Shown here: positions 1-8,715 of the stretch, piece after piece
Position numbering within the stretch: position 1 is the stretch's first letter
Layout of the letters: each line of letters begins with the position of its first letter
Source: Marimonas lutisalis
Lineage (GTDB): Bacteria; Pseudomonadota; Alphaproteobacteria; Rhodobacterales; Rhodobacteraceae
Assembly: GCF_005434965.1 (NCBI RefSeq)
Contig: NZ_SKCI01000002.1
Coordinates: forward strand, 492,001-556,000
DNA length: 64,000 nucleotides
Direction of reading: 5' to 3'
Notes under the pieces: model-generated
The model's input: only the letters and a program-made list of their open reading frames with translations
What the model was told of the DNA's origin: nothing
The model's database searches: none
Translations under genes and position numbers: made by a program

Positions 1-1
1 G

Positions 2-184
2 TTCGAGGGCGACGGGTTCGACGAGGCCAGCGAGATCAGCCTGTTATATTACCAGATCGACCCGGCCCGGTTCATCGTCGAGTGCTACCGCCATTACGCC
101 AAGCATGAAAATGGTCCGGAATTCATTCGCCGGCTGATGCGCGGGGACACGGTTTTGAGCGATGGGCAAATTTACCTGCAATGA
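2..184 (+). CDS. C-terminal fragment of an unidentified protein
   Basis: The reading frame is open from the left edge and ends with TGA at 182-184, leaving about 60 residues. The fragment is acidic and aromatic-rich (LLYYQIDP, ECYRHYAKH) and ends in DGQIYLQ. I do not recognise the family. The codon choice looks like that of the neighbours, and it converges on rlmN with only 42 bases between them, so it is probably the true end of a gene that starts outside the window. Confidence 0.55.
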   Translation, partial: FEGDGFDEASEISLLYYQIDPARFIVECYRHYAKHENGPEFIRRLMRGDTVLSDGQIYLQ

Positions 185-226
185 AAGCAAAGCAGTCATC
201 CCGTGGCTGCGGGATCGCGCAGGGGG

Positions 227-1411
227 TCAGAGCCCGGCCTCGGCCTCGATCTGGGCGCGGGACTTGCGGGCGCGTTCGGTGGCGGATTTGAGCTGTCCGC
301 AGGCGGCCATGATGTCCTCTCCGCGCGGGGTGCGGATGGGAGAGGCATAGCCTGCCTTGTAGACGATGTTGGCGAAGCTCTCGATCCGTTCCCAATCGGA
401 GCGTTCATAGGGTGAGCCAGGCCATTCGTTGAACGGGATGAGGTTGATCTTGGCCGGGATGCCCTTGATCAGCTTGACCAGGCGGCGAGCATCTTCGTCG
501 CTGTCGTTCACGCCCTTGAGCATGACGTATTCAAAGGTGATCCGCTCGGAATTCGAGGCCTTGGGATAGGTGCGCAGCGCATCCAGAAGTTCGGCGATGT
601 TCCAACGCTTGTTGATCGGCACCAGCTTGTTGCGGGTCTCGTCTGTGGTGGCGTGGAAACTGACGGCGAGCTGGCAGCCGATCTCTTCGGCGGTGCGGGC
701 GATTTCGGGCACGACACCGGAGGTGGAGAGCGTGATGCGGCGGCGCGACAGCGAGATGCCCTCGGGGTCCATGGCGATTTTCATCGCGTCACGCACGTTT
801 TCGAAATTGTAGAGCGGTTCGCCCATGCCCATGAGCACGATGTTCGAGAGGAGCCGCGGGCGGGCATCGGAGCCTTCGCCGGGTTTGGGCCATTCGCCCA
901 GGTCATCACGGGCGACCATGATCTGGCCGACGATTTCGCCCGCCGTCAGGTTGCGCACCAGTTTCTGCGTGCCGGTATGGCAGAACGAGCAGGTCAGCGT
1001 GCAGCCGACCTGGGACGAGACGCAGAGCGTGCCGCGGTCTTCCTCGGGGATGTAGACGACCTCCACCTCGTGGCCGCCGGAAATGCGGACGAGGTATTTG
1101 CGTGTGCCATCGGCCGAGACCTGGCGCGAGACGACCTCGGGGCGTTCGATCACGAAGGCCGCGTCCAGGTCGGCGCGGTAGGCCTTGGCGAGGTTGGTCA
1201 TGGCGGCGAAGTCGGATTCGCCCTTCTGGTAGATCCACTGCCAGAGCTGATCGGCGCGCATCTTGGCCTGTTTTTCCGGCGTGCCGGCCGCGATCAGCGC
1301 TTCGCGCAGCTGCGGACGGGTGAGGCCCACGAGGTTGACCTTGCCATCGTCGCGCCGGGGGACGCGGGGCAGGGCTGTGACATCGGGTGTGATCGGGCTT
1401 TCGGGGGTCAT
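227..1411 (-). CDS. rlmN: RlmN, dual-specificity 23S rRNA/tRNA adenine-C2 methyltransferase
   Basis: A radical SAM enzyme that methylates C2 of A2503 in 23S rRNA and A37 of some tRNAs in the cytoplasm. The 394-residue product has the [4Fe-4S]/SAM cysteines as CTLTCSFC (C137, C141, C144). The two further cysteines needed for the ping-pong mechanism are also present: C130 in [10 protein letters not shown] and C371 in AACGQL. The 7-residue spacing between C130 and C137 equals that of E. coli C118/C125. The frame is open much further upstream, but ATG at 1411 (MTPESP) fits the family length; the upstream extension is low-complexity and overlaps the divergent gene that starts at 1562. It is likely transcribed alone. 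Confidence 0.95.
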   Translation of the reverse strand: MTPESPITPDVTALPRVPRRDDGKVNLVGLTRPQLREALIAAGTPEKQAKMRADQLWQWIYQKGESDFAAMTNLAKAYRADLDAAFVIERPEVVSRQVSADGTRKYLVRISGGHEVEVVYIPEEDRGTLCVSSQVGCTLTCSFCHTGTQKLVRNLTAGEIVGQIMVARDDLGEWPKPGEGSDARPRLLSNIVLMGMGEPLYNFENVRDAMKIAMDPEGISLSRRRITLSTSGVVPEIARTAEEIGCQLAVSFHATTDETRNKLVPINKRWNIAELLDALRTYPKASNSERITFEYVMLKGVNDSDEDARRLVKLIKGIPAKINLIPFNEWPGSPYERSDWERIESFANIVYKAGYASPIRTPRGEDIMAACGQLKSATERARKSRAQIEAEAGL

Positions 1412-1561
1412 GCGCGGAACCTTGGGTTGGATGCGCCTATATATGGGATTCGGCGGCCAAATCAAAACCCCGGTTTCAAATGCCAGAGCAGGGTACCGCA
1501 AAGTGGGCGGCTTTGTGTATTCTAAGGCATCGTTGTTTTGAGAATTTCGAGAGAGAAGGAC

Positions 1562-2233
1562 ATGTGCAGAGCTGTATTGTGGGCCGTTGCGTTTGCTTTT
1601 GTTTTTTCCCTTCCCATCGGCGCACGTGCGCAGATGGAAACGCTGCCGCTGCCCAATCCCGGGTTTTGCGATCCGCTGATGGCGGTCGGGGCCGAGGATT
1701 ATGAGGACGAGGGCGATGACGAGGACCTGATGGAACGTATTCGGCGCTTTGATCTGGAGAAGAGCGAAACGCTGACATCGGAGAAGGCCATATTGGAGGC
1801 TTTGGCTGAGGAATTGTGGGATCCCGCGACGGGAGAGACGATTGCACGGAACGAACTGTGTGAGGCCGAACCGAGTTACGTCGTGCATTGGAGCGAGTTG
1901 CTGGGCCGGGACGAGGGTGACCGACTGGTCGTGCTGGCCAAGGGGTTCTTCCAGTTCCGCAAGGACGGCAGTTTTGTGTTCGTCTACAACCAGCGGCCCT
2001 ATGAAGGGACCTGGGCGCTGGATGGTCAGAACGTCAAGCTGAGCGCCGATTGGCTTTATCGCGGCGAGGCGGTGAGTGCGCCGGTCGAACGCGTGTCGAC
2101 GCCGGTGATCCTGAAATACAACGACGGCAAAGAGGACACCTATGATGAGGAAGTCTTTCGCGTCGGCTGGTTCAGGTTCATGCGCCTGGCGACAACGGTG
2201 AAGGGGCAGACGCGGAACTGTGCCTGCCAATAG
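1562..2233 (+). CDS. secreted hypothetical protein
   Basis: A 223-residue protein of unknown function. ATG at 1562 is preferred because AGAAGGA lies just upstream; an in-frame TTG at 1538 would add eight residues with no signal. The N-terminus is a signal peptide (hydrophobic [10 protein letters not shown], then ARAQ cleavage), so a periplasmic location is likely. An acidic stretch rich in D/E follows (about residues 40-60). The C-terminal half has an [11 protein letters not shown]...YEGTWxLDG pattern that resembles lipocalin-like or DUF-type beta-sandwich proteins, but I cannot name the family. It is divergent from rlmN and converges on the SDR gene at 2245. Confidence 0.8.
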   Translation: MCRAVLWAVAFAFVFSLPIGARAQMETLPLPNPGFCDPLMAVGAEDYEDEGDDEDLMERIRRFDLEKSETLTSEKAILEALAEELWDPATGETIARNELCEAEPSYVVHWSELLGRDEGDRLVVLAKGFFQFRKDGSFVFVYNQRPYEGTWALDGQNVKLSADWLYRGEAVSAPVERVSTPVILKYNDGKEDTYDEEVFRVGWFRFMRLATTVKGQTRNCACQ

Positions 2234-2244
2234 GGCTGCGGGGC

Positions 2245-3021
2245 CTAGACCAGGCCCTGCAGGTCGCCGTCGATTCCGATGGCCTGGCCTGAAATGGTTT
2301 TGCCGCGCGTTGAGGCCAGGAACAGCATCATGTCGGCCAGTTCCTGCGCGGTGACCATCTGCGGGATCGAGCATTGCGACATGATCTCGGCCTCGACCTC
2401 GTCGAAGCTCTTGTTCAGGGAGCGGGCCTTGGCGGCGATCACCCGGTCCTGCCTTTCACCAGCGACGATGCCGGGCAGGATGGCGTTGACGCGGATGCCG
2501 AAGGGACCGAGTTCGCGACTCAGCGACCTGGAAAAGCCGATGACGCCCCATTTGGCGGCGGCATAGGGCGTGCGGTTGCGAAAGCCGAAGCGGCCGGCGG
2601 CCGACGAAAGGTTGATGATCGAAGGATTGCCCGAGGCCTTGAGCGGTTCAACCGCAAGGCGGGTGCAGTTGAACTGAGAGGTCAGGCAGACAGCGAGGGT
2701 CTGGTCCCAGTCCTCGGGCTCGATCGCTTCGACCGGGGCGGTGGGCCCGGCGATGCCTGCGTTGTTGACCAGGCAATCAAGCCCGCCCAGATCCTCGAGC
2801 GCTTCTTCGAAGAAGGCGGTGACGGCGGCACGGTTCGACACGTCGCAATGGGTGCCGGGGATCGCGGGATCGGATTCGGCCAGCGCGTCGAGCGCGGCCT
2901 GGTCGACATCGCAGACCTGGACCCGCGCGCCCTCGGCGGCGAATGCGCGGGCGACGGCAAGGCCGATCCCGTTTGCCCCGGCGGTGACGATGACGCGGTG
3001 ACCCTTGAGACCCAGATCCAT
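2245..3021 (-). CDS. SDR family NAD(P)-dependent oxidoreductase
   Basis: A classical short-chain dehydrogenase of 258 residues. The cofactor motif TAGANGIG is at residues 13-20, NNAG at 86-89, catalytic Ser140, and YAAAK gives Tyr153 and Lys157. D38 after the second strand (VCDVD) favours NAD(H). The C-terminal [14 protein letters not shown] is typical of the sugar/hydroxyacid-dehydrogenase-like branch. The substrate cannot be read from sequence, and the neighbours (an IalB protein upstream, a secreted protein downstream) give no pathway hint. Confidence 0.88.
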   Translation of the reverse strand: MDLGLKGHRVIVTAGANGIGLAVARAFAAEGARVQVCDVDQAALDALAESDPAIPGTHCDVSNRAAVTAFFEEALEDLGGLDCLVNNAGIAGPTAPVEAIEPEDWDQTLAVCLTSQFNCTRLAVEPLKASGNPSIINLSSAAGRFGFRNRTPYAAAKWGVIGFSRSLSRELGPFGIRVNAILPGIVAGERQDRVIAAKARSLNKSFDEVEAEIMSQCSIPQMVTAQELADMMLFLASTRGKTISGQAIGIDGDLQGLV

Positions 3022-3092
3022 GATGCTCCTCCCGGTTTTGCCCCATCAAAGGCAAAACCGGATGCAGGTGCAATTGCAAACCATGTAAGCGC

Positions 3093-3119
3093 GAAAAAAC
3101 GGCCCCGGAAACGGGGCCG
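3093..3119 (-). terminator. Rho-independent terminator of the IalB gene
   Basis: GGCCCCG (3101-3107) pairs with CGGGGCC (3112-3118) around a GAAA loop. On the minus strand the stem is followed by six T (3094-3099). It lies just past the stop of the minus-strand gene at 3147 and upstream of the SDR start. Confidence 0.85.
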
Positions 3120-3146
3120 CTGTTGCGCGCGTAGCAAAGCAGTGGA

Positions 3147-3674
3147 TTACTTGCAGCGTTTCTCGGCGTCTTCCACGGCTGCGGTAAAGCCCGACAGCGA
3201 GAACGTGTCCTTTGTCTGCGTCCCGCGCGAGGAGCGCGCACTGAGCACGGCCGAGCGACCGCGCTTCATTGCCGTGAGGATTTTCGCATCATCCGAGGGC
3301 GAGGCCGGCCAGGCCCATTCGCCTTCTGTGAAAAGCTCGAACTCGCTTCCGTCTATGTTGAGATTGACGGTGGAGCCGGAGGCGAAGGGATAGCCCCCGG
3401 TAAATGTGATCTGCCCGGCGACGCCGGCCTCGGGGCGGAAAAACGCCATCAGCAGGATTTCACCGCGACGCACGGCGACAACGCGGCCGTTCTTCGTGTT
3501 CACGGTTTCCTTGGGTGACGAGACCGCCCAGCATTCGCGTGGATTGTTGTCCTCGAACACCGACCAGTCGGTTTTCGCAGCGACCTGGTTGGTGCTTGTC
3601 TCTTGCGCGAAAACGCCGGTTGCGGCCAGCGCCATCAGGGCCCCGGCAAAGCCTTGCGCAAAACGTGATACCAT
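3147..3674 (-). CDS. invasion-associated locus B (IalB) family protein
   Basis: A 175-residue exported protein of the IalB family, which is widespread in alphaproteobacteria and not restricted to pathogens. The first 24 residues form a signal peptide (GALMALAATGVFAQE). The mature part begins with the WSVFEDNNPRECW block, has the glycine-rich beta core (GQITFTGGYPFASGS), and ends RCK. The two cysteines (REC and the near-terminal one) are placed to form the disulfide typical of the family. The molecular function is not established. It has its own downstream terminator. Confidence 0.85.
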   Translation of the reverse strand: MVSRFAQGFAGALMALAATGVFAQETSTNQVAAKTDWSVFEDNNPRECWAVSSPKETVNTKNGRVVAVRRGEILLMAFFRPEAGVAGQITFTGGYPFASGSTVNLNIDGSEFELFTEGEWAWPASPSDDAKILTAMKRGRSAVLSARSSRGTQTKDTFSLSGFTAAVEDAEKRCK

Positions 3675-3854
3675 ATATCCAGCCTCCAGCTGTCCTTTTG
3701 CCTCAATTCGTGTCCCTCACCGCCGGCCTTGACTGGCTTTTCATTATGGCGGGCGAGCGATTTTCTACTCGACATTGCTACAATAGCCTGAAATCTGCCA
3801 TGTGCGAAAGGGATTATTGGCGGAAATTTGCCTGATAATTGAAGGGAGAAGCCG

Positions 3855-4850
3855 GTGGGCGCAGCAGTTGAGATGGCAGAGGTCTGGCGCGGGCCGATCC
3901 GCGAATGCGTGCATATGGGGCACGCGGTAATCTGCGGCCCGGACGGCGAAATCGTCGAGGCCTGGGGCGATCCGGGGCTGGTGGTGTTGCCGAGATCGTC
4001 TTCGAAGATGATCCAGGCGCTGCCGCTGGTGGAAAGCGGCGCGGCCGCGGCGGCGGGTCTGGGCCCCGAGCAACTGGCACTGGCCTGCGCATCGCATAAC
4101 GGTGCGGCGATCCACGTGGACCGGGTACGCGCCTGGCTGAAGGAGCAGGGGCTGGGCGATGATGACCTGCGTTGCGGCGGGCACATGCCGCGCGACCCGG
4201 AGGAATCAAAACGCATCATCTGTACCGAGTGCGGGTTCGAGCAGGTGCATAACAACTGCTCGGGCAAGCATGCGGGGTTCCTGACGCTGACGCGGCACCT
4301 GCAGGCGGGGCCCGAGTATATCGAACTGGACCACCCGGTGCAGCGGGCGGTGAAAGCCACCTGGGAAGAGGTGGCGGGCGAGCCGACGCAGGGCCACGGC
4401 ATCGACGGATGCTCGGCCCCGAATTTTGCCACCACCCTGCATGGCATGGCGCGGGCGATGGCGTTTTTCGCCGCCGCCCGAGAGGATGGCGACACACGGT
4501 CGCGCGCCGCTGTGGCGTTGCGGCAGGCAATGGTGACCTGGCCGGAACTGGTGGCGGGCGAAGGCCGGTCCTGCACCGAGCTGATGCGGGCGATGGGCGG
4601 GCGCGTGGCGCTGAAAACCGGGGCGGAGGCATTTTTCGTCGCCATTATCCCGGAAAAGAAAATGGGCGTGGCGCTGAAGATCGTTGATGGAGGCACGCGG
4701 GGCGCGGAAAGCGCGATTGCCTCGATCCTGGTGCGGCTGGGAGTTCTGGACCCGGAGCATCCGGCGGCCAGGCAGTTCCGAAACCCGCCGGTCCCCAATT
4801 GCCGCGGGATCGAAGCGGCGCATATCCGGCCGGGAGCCGCCTTTCGGTAA
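3855..4850 (+). CDS. type III (Rhizobium etli-like) L-asparaginase
   Basis: Hydrolyses L-asparagine to aspartate and ammonia. The 331-residue protein belongs to the Asparaginase_II (R. etli AnsA/ReAV) family, which is unrelated to E. coli AnsA/B. Key residues are visible: RSSSK (Ser48, Lys51), Ser80 in CASHN, and NNCSGKH (Cys135, Lys138), at the same positions as the ReAV active site and zinc-binding residues. A further Cys186 lies in DGCSAPN. The start is GTG at 3855 with GAAGGGAG upstream. No partner genes for asparagine use are adjacent, and the gene is followed by a strong GC hairpin. Confidence 0.88.
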   Translation: MGAAVEMAEVWRGPIRECVHMGHAVICGPDGEIVEAWGDPGLVVLPRSSSKMIQALPLVESGAAAAAGLGPEQLALACASHNGAAIHVDRVRAWLKEQGLGDDDLRCGGHMPRDPEESKRIICTECGFEQVHNNCSGKHAGFLTLTRHLQAGPEYIELDHPVQRAVKATWEEVAGEPTQGHGIDGCSAPNFATTLHGMARAMAFFAAAREDGDTRSRAAVALRQAMVTWPELVAGEGRSCTELMRAMGGRVALKTGAEAFFVAIIPEKKMGVALKIVDGGTRGAESAIASILVRLGVLDPEHPAARQFRNPPVPNCRGIEAAHIRPGAAFR

Positions 4851-4867
4851 GGGCGAAGGCCGCTGGC

Positions 4868-4987
4868 CGCCCCCTCGGGCAAACGCCCGCCCACCCACCC
4901 CGTTTGCCCGAGGGGGCGGGGACCCGGCGCCGGGCCGGAGGCCGTGGGGCACCCGGGGGATTTCGAGTATTTGGATCCAAGAAAGAG
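4868..4987 (+). repeat. dispersed intergenic repeat, copy 1: long GC hairpin plus GAGTATTT tail
   Basis: A perfect 18-bp stem (4868-4885 with 4901-4918) encloses a loop containing CCCACCCACCC. A second short GC palindrome follows, then an AT-richer tail reading TTTCGAGTATTTGGATCCAA and GAAAGAG to 4987. The same layout recurs at 11225-11340 and, with a different stem, near 48895-48966. Here the hairpin could terminate the asparaginase transcript. Confidence 0.7.
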
Positions 4988-5041
4988 CAGGGTTCGCGCA
5001 TTCCTGTTGCAATGGGTGCGCGATCTGTCACTCTGAAGGTG

Positions 5042-5190
5042 TTCTCAGGGCGGGGTGAAATTCCCCACCGGCGGTGAGCGGTCTGATAAGCCGTAAGCCC
5101 GCGAGCGGCCCCGAACGGTTGTTCGGGGTGTCAGCAGACCCGGTGTGATTCCGGGGCCGACGGTGACAGTCCGGATGGAAGAGGACGCAC
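5042..5190 (+). promoter_or_regulatory. FMN riboswitch (RFN element)
   Basis: The conserved RFN core is plain: TCAGGGCGGGGTGAAATTCC, CACCGGCGGT, AGCCCGCGAGC, GTCAGCAGACCCGGT, then GACGGTGACAGTCCGGATGG and AAGAG. It binds FMN and lies directly upstream of ribH. Below the aptamer, CCTTTCGTC (5216-5224) is exactly complementary to GACGAAAGG (5267-5275), which contains the ribH Shine-Dalgarno. Control at translation initiation is therefore likely. A 16-base palindrome at 5200-5215 sits between the two. Confidence 0.96.
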
Positions 5191-5283
5191 GGCAGCAGAC
5201 GCAGGCACGCCTGCGCCTTTCGTCGTCGTTTGTCGCTCCGATCAAAGCTCTGGGGCAGGTGTCGATGACGAAAGGAGACTGAC

Positions 5284-5718
5284 ATGACACACGCCCTTTA
5301 CGCCTTTATCAAGGCCAACTGGCATGCCGATATCGTGGACCAGGCGCTGGCCGGGTTCTGCAAGATCATTCCCGAAACACAGGTCGAGGTGTTCGACGTG
5401 CCGGGCGCGTTCGAAATGCCGCTGATGGCGCGCGACTTGGCCGCGACCGGGCGCTATGCGGCGGTGGCGGCGGCCGCCCTGGTGGTGGATGGCGGCATTT
5501 ACCGTCACGACTTCGTGGCGCAGGCGGTGGTCGACGGGTTGATGCGCGCGGGCCTTGAGACCGGGGTGCCGGTGTTGAGCGTTTCACTGACCCCGCACCA
5601 GTACCAGGATACGCCGCATCATAACGCGGTCTTACGCGCGCATTTCGTCGAGAAGGGCCGCGAGGCCGCGGAGGCCGCGCTGATGATCGGGCGGACGCGG
5701 GCGCGGCTGGCCGCCTGA
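5284..5718 (+). CDS. ribH: 6,7-dimethyl-8-ribityllumazine synthase, type II (RibH2)
   Basis: Condenses 5-amino-6-ribitylaminouracil with 3,4-dihydroxy-2-butanone 4-phosphate in riboflavin synthesis. The 144-residue protein shows the substrate-binding Trp14 (ANWHADIV), the PGAFEMP loop (40-46), GGIYRHDFVA with the general-base His75, and SVSLTPHQ. GGIYRHxFVA and the short length are characteristic of the alphaproteobacterial type II enzymes. AAAGGAG ends 6 bases before ATG and is part of the predicted riboswitch sequestering helix. No other rib gene is adjacent, as expected for RibH2 regulons. Confidence 0.95.
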   Translation: MTHALYAFIKANWHADIVDQALAGFCKIIPETQVEVFDVPGAFEMPLMARDLAATGRYAAVAAAALVVDGGIYRHDFVAQAVVDGLMRAGLETGVPVLSVSLTPHQYQDTPHHNAVLRAHFVEKGREAAEAALMIGRTRARLAA

Positions 5719-5724
5719 GGCAGT

Positions 5725-5753
5725 CGGATGGCCGGGGCAGGCCCGGCCATCCG
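5725..5753 (+). terminator. GC hairpin between convergent genes
   Basis: CGGATGGCCGG (5725-5735) pairs perfectly with CCGGCCATCCG (5743-5753). It begins just after the ribH stop and ends just before the stop of the minus-strand LOG gene, so it could serve both. There is no T-run, so intrinsic termination is uncertain. Confidence 0.5.
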
Positions 5754-5756
5754 CAA

Positions 5757-6599
5757 TTACCGGCCGGGAAGTTCGTCGCGCTGGGGCGCGGGCTCCCATT
5801 GTTCGATGATTTCCATCGCCTCGTCTGCACTGTCGACATAGCGGAAGAGATCGAGATCCTCGTCCGAGATGGTGCCGGCCTCGGCTAGGGCTTTCCAGTT
5901 GACGATGCGGTGCCAGAAGTCGCGCCCGAAGAGCAGGAAGGGCACGCGCCGCATGCGGCCGGTCTGGATCAGCGTGAGGCTTTCGAACATTTCGTCCATC
6001 GTGCCGAAGCCGCCGGGGAAGATGCAGATGGCGCGGGCACGCATCAGGAAATGCATCTTGCGGATGGCGAAGTAGTGGAAATTGAAGCACAGGCCGGGGG
6101 TGACATACTCGTTCGGCGCCTGTTCGTGCGGCAGAACGACATTGAGTCCGATCGAGGCGCCGCCGGCATCGGCGGCACCGCGGTTGCCGGCCTCCATCAC
6201 GCCGGGGCCGCCGCCTGTGCAGATCACGAATTCGCGCCCGTAGGTTTTCATCGATTTCTCGGTGATGCGGCGGGAGAAATCGCGCGCCACGTCGTAGTAG
6301 TGCGACAGCTCGGCCAGTGTATCGGTGCGGGCCGTATGCTTTTTCGCGGGTTCGGGGATGCGCGCGCCGCCAAAGAGCACGATGGTGGATTCGATTCCGC
6401 GTTCATCGAGGATCATTTCCGGTTTCAGGAGTTCGAGTTGAAGCCGCACGGGGCGCAGTTCGTCGCGGCAGAGAAACTCGTCATCGGCGAAAGCCAGGCG
6501 ATAGGCTGGCGCCCGCGTCTGGGGGGTATCGGGGATCTGTTCGGCGGTGTCGCGATCGGTATGGGCGTCGCGAAACGGGCTGTGGCGATCGTCTTTCAT
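5757..6599 (-). CDS. LOG family (TIGR00730) Rossmann-fold protein
   Basis: A 280-residue member of the lysine-decarboxylase-like/LOG family. Related enzymes are cytokinin riboside 5'-monophosphate phosphoribohydrolases or nucleotide nucleosidases, releasing a base from its ribose 5-phosphate. Signature motifs are FGGARIP, the phosphate-binding GGGPGVMEAGNRGA, and PGGFGTMDEMFE. It is longer than the plant-LOG-like forms and has an about 70-residue charged N-terminal extension, like other large bacterial LOG proteins. The substrate is not predictable. It is divergent from the dehydratase gene at 6688. Confidence 0.88.
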   Translation of the reverse strand: MKDDRHSPFRDAHTDRDTAEQIPDTPQTRAPAYRLAFADDEFLCRDELRPVRLQLELLKPEMILDERGIESTIVLFGGARIPEPAKKHTARTDTLAELSHYYDVARDFSRRITEKSMKTYGREFVICTGGGPGVMEAGNRGAADAGGASIGLNVVLPHEQAPNEYVTPGLCFNFHYFAIRKMHFLMRARAICIFPGGFGTMDEMFESLTLIQTGRMRRVPFLLFGRDFWHRIVNWKALAEAGTISDEDLDLFRYVDSADEAMEIIEQWEPAPQRDELPGR

Positions 6600-6687
6600 G
6601 GGAACCTGGACCCTTCTTTGCCTGGTTGCGCGTTTTTTCCACGCCTATAGGGTTCGGGGAAACAAGGCCAGTAACGGGGACGCGAAG

Positions 6688-7608
6688 ATGGACTGGAAAG
6701 CGGCGATTGAGGCGGCAAGGGCACGCATCGCGGGGCATGTGCTGAAAACGCCGGTTGTGGCACCGCGCGGGTTCGGCCTGAACCACGCGATCGAGATGAA
6801 GCTGGAGCAGATGCAGCATACCGGAAGCTTCAAGGCGCGCGGAGCGTTCAACACGCTGTTGGCGGGGCCGGTGCCGCAGGCGGGGCTGGTGGCGGCCTCG
6901 GGGGGCAATCACGGGGCGGCGGTGGCCTATGCGGCGCGGGCGCTGGGCCACCAGGCGCATATTTTCGTGCCGGAAATGGCCGGGCCGTCGAAGATCGCCC
7001 TGATCCGCGAGACGGGCGCGCAGTTGACCGTGGTGTCCGGCGAATACGCCAACGCGCTGGCCGCAGCGCAGGAATACGAGGATGCCTCGGGGGCGATGCA
7101 GATCCATGCCTATGATGCGCCGGCCACGGTGGCCGGTCAGGGCACCTGCATGGCCGAGTGGGAGGCGCAGGGGCTTCAGGCCGATACGGTGCTGATCGCG
7201 GTCGGGGGTGGCGGACTGATTGCCGGGGCGCTGGCATGGCTGCAGGGTGCGCGCAAGGTGGTGGCGGTCGAGCCCGAGACCTCTTGTGCGCTCAATGCTG
7301 CGCTGAAGGCGGTGCAGCCGGTGGATGTGGATGTGTCCGGGGTGGCCGCTAATGCGCTGGGCGCGCGGCGGATCGGGGATATCTGTTTCGGCTTGGCGGT
7401 CGAGCATGGCGCGACCAGCGTGCTGGTCAGCGACGCGGCGATAACGGCAGCACAGACCGCGCTGTGGCGGGAATTGCGCCAGCTGGTGGAGCCGGCAGGC
7501 GCCACGGCGCTGGCAGCGCTGATGAGCGGCGCCTATCGGCCCGAGCCGGGCGAACGGGTGGCCGTTCTGGTTTGCGGGGCCAACGTGGCGCCGGATCCGC
7601 TGGCGTGA
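6688..7608 (+). CDS. PLP-dependent threonine/serine dehydratase
   Basis: A fold-type II PLP enzyme of 306 residues, without the C-terminal ACT regulatory domain of biosynthetic IlvA. The catalytic lysine is Lys49 in TGSFKARGAFN, the substrate loop is SGGNHG (71-76), and GGGGLIAG binds the PLP phosphate. The C-terminal EPAGATALAAL is also typical. It probably deaminates L-threonine or L-serine to the 2-oxoacid, although racemase activity is known in this group. ATG at 6688 (MDWKAAI) is preferred over upstream in-frame starts by alignment with the family. Confidence 0.85.
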   Translation: MDWKAAIEAARARIAGHVLKTPVVAPRGFGLNHAIEMKLEQMQHTGSFKARGAFNTLLAGPVPQAGLVAASGGNHGAAVAYAARALGHQAHIFVPEMAGPSKIALIRETGAQLTVVSGEYANALAAAQEYEDASGAMQIHAYDAPATVAGQGTCMAEWEAQGLQADTVLIAVGGGGLIAGALAWLQGARKVVAVEPETSCALNAALKAVQPVDVDVSGVAANALGARRIGDICFGLAVEHGATSVLVSDAAITAAQTALWRELRQLVEPAGATALAALMSGAYRPEPGERVAVLVCGANVAPDPLA

Positions 7609-7700
7609 GCGCGCGGGCAGGGCAAAGGCCGCATTGATTGCGGCGTGCCTTGCCAGTATAGGCGGTCGCGACCACAGGACACCGACAGGGGAGACGAGAC

Positions 7701-8528
7701 ATGTCGAATGCGCAACTGGAAGCGGCGATCGAGGCCGCATGGGAAAACCGTGATCAGATCACGCCGGCCACCACGGGCGAGACCCGCGAGGCGATCGAGG
7801 ACACGCTGAATGCGCTGGATGGCGGTGGGCTGCGGGTGGCCGAGCGCCAGGATGACGGCAACTGGCATGTCAATCAGTGGGCCAAGAAGGCGGTTCTGTT
7901 GGGCTTTCGCCTGAAGGACATGGAACAGCAGTCGGGCGGCCCGCAGGGTGGCGGCTGGTGGGACAAGGTGGACAGCAAGTTCGCCGGTTGGGGCGAGAAC
8001 CAGTGGAAGGCCGGTGGATTCCGCGCCGTGCCCAACTGCGTGGTGCGCAAATCGGCCTATATCGCGCCGGGCGTGGTACTGATGCCGAGCTTCGTGAACC
8101 TTGGCGCCTATGTCGACGAGGGCACGATGGTGGATACATGGGCCACGGTCGGCTCGTGCGCGCAAATCGGCAAAAACGTGCACCTGTCGGGCGGCGTGGG
8201 CATCGGCGGCGTGCTGGAGCCGATGCAAGCGGGCCCCACGATTATCGAGGACAATTGCTTTATCGGCGCGCGTTCGGAAGTGGTCGAGGGCTGCATCATC
8301 CGCGAGGGCTCGGTCCTTGGCATGGGCGTGTTCATCGGCCAGTCGACCAAGATCGTCGACCGCGAGACCGGCGAGGTGATGTATGGCGAGGTACCGGCAG
8401 GATCGGTCGTCGTGGCGGGTTCGATGCCCAGCAAGAACGGAATCAACCTTTACTGCGCGGTTATCGTGAAGCGCGTGGACGAGAAGACCCGCTCCAAGAC
8501 GTCGATCAACGAGCTTCTGCGCGACTGA
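7701..8528 (+). CDS. dapD: tetrahydrodipicolinate N-succinyltransferase
   Basis: Transfers succinyl from succinyl-CoA to tetrahydrodipicolinate in the succinylase branch of lysine/diaminopimelate synthesis. The 275-residue length is standard. The central part is a left-handed beta-helix of hexapeptide repeats ([51 protein letters not shown]). The N-terminal helical domain and the C-terminal [10 protein letters not shown] are as expected. GGGGAGACGAGAC precedes the ATG. dapE is not adjacent. The 90 bases upstream contain no gene. Confidence 0.95.
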   Translation: MSNAQLEAAIEAAWENRDQITPATTGETREAIEDTLNALDGGGLRVAERQDDGNWHVNQWAKKAVLLGFRLKDMEQQSGGPQGGGWWDKVDSKFAGWGENQWKAGGFRAVPNCVVRKSAYIAPGVVLMPSFVNLGAYVDEGTMVDTWATVGSCAQIGKNVHLSGGVGIGGVLEPMQAGPTIIEDNCFIGARSEVVEGCIIREGSVLGMGVFIGQSTKIVDRETGEVMYGEVPAGSVVVAGSMPSKNGINLYCAVIVKRVDEKTRSKTSINELLRD

Positions 8529-8592
8529 GCCGAGCGACGGAAACCTGTCAGCGGCGCGTATCAGCCCCGAATTCCGCAAGGGAGGGTGGGAG

Positions 8593-8715
8593 ATGATACG
8601 CGCCGTTTTGCTTGGACTGCTGATTGTTATCGGCCTTGGTGCGCGCGATGCGATGGCCGCGCGGGGCGACAATCACGGTTGGGCGCCGAAATACTGCGCC
8701 CGGAGTTCCGAGTAA
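8593..8715 (+). CDS. possible small secreted protein or gene remnant
   Basis: A 40-residue frame with a strong GGGAGGGTGGGAG ribosome site. The first 23 residues form a convincing signal peptide (VLLGLLIVIGLGARDAMA). The remaining 17 residues run into the 3' end of the convergent receptor gene (8673-9746) and stop. It could be a genuine tiny exported protein, or the start of a gene whose remainder was lost when the receptor gene arrived. No family is recognised. Confidence 0.35.
   Translation: MIRAVLLGLLIVIGLGARDAMAARGDNHGWAPKYCARSSE

Noticed and set aside
1412-2374. N-terminal extension of the rlmN frame to 2374
   Set aside because: The added 321 residues are unrelated to RlmN and lie antisense to a gene with a good signal peptide and ribosome site. 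The family starts near MTPESP at 1411.
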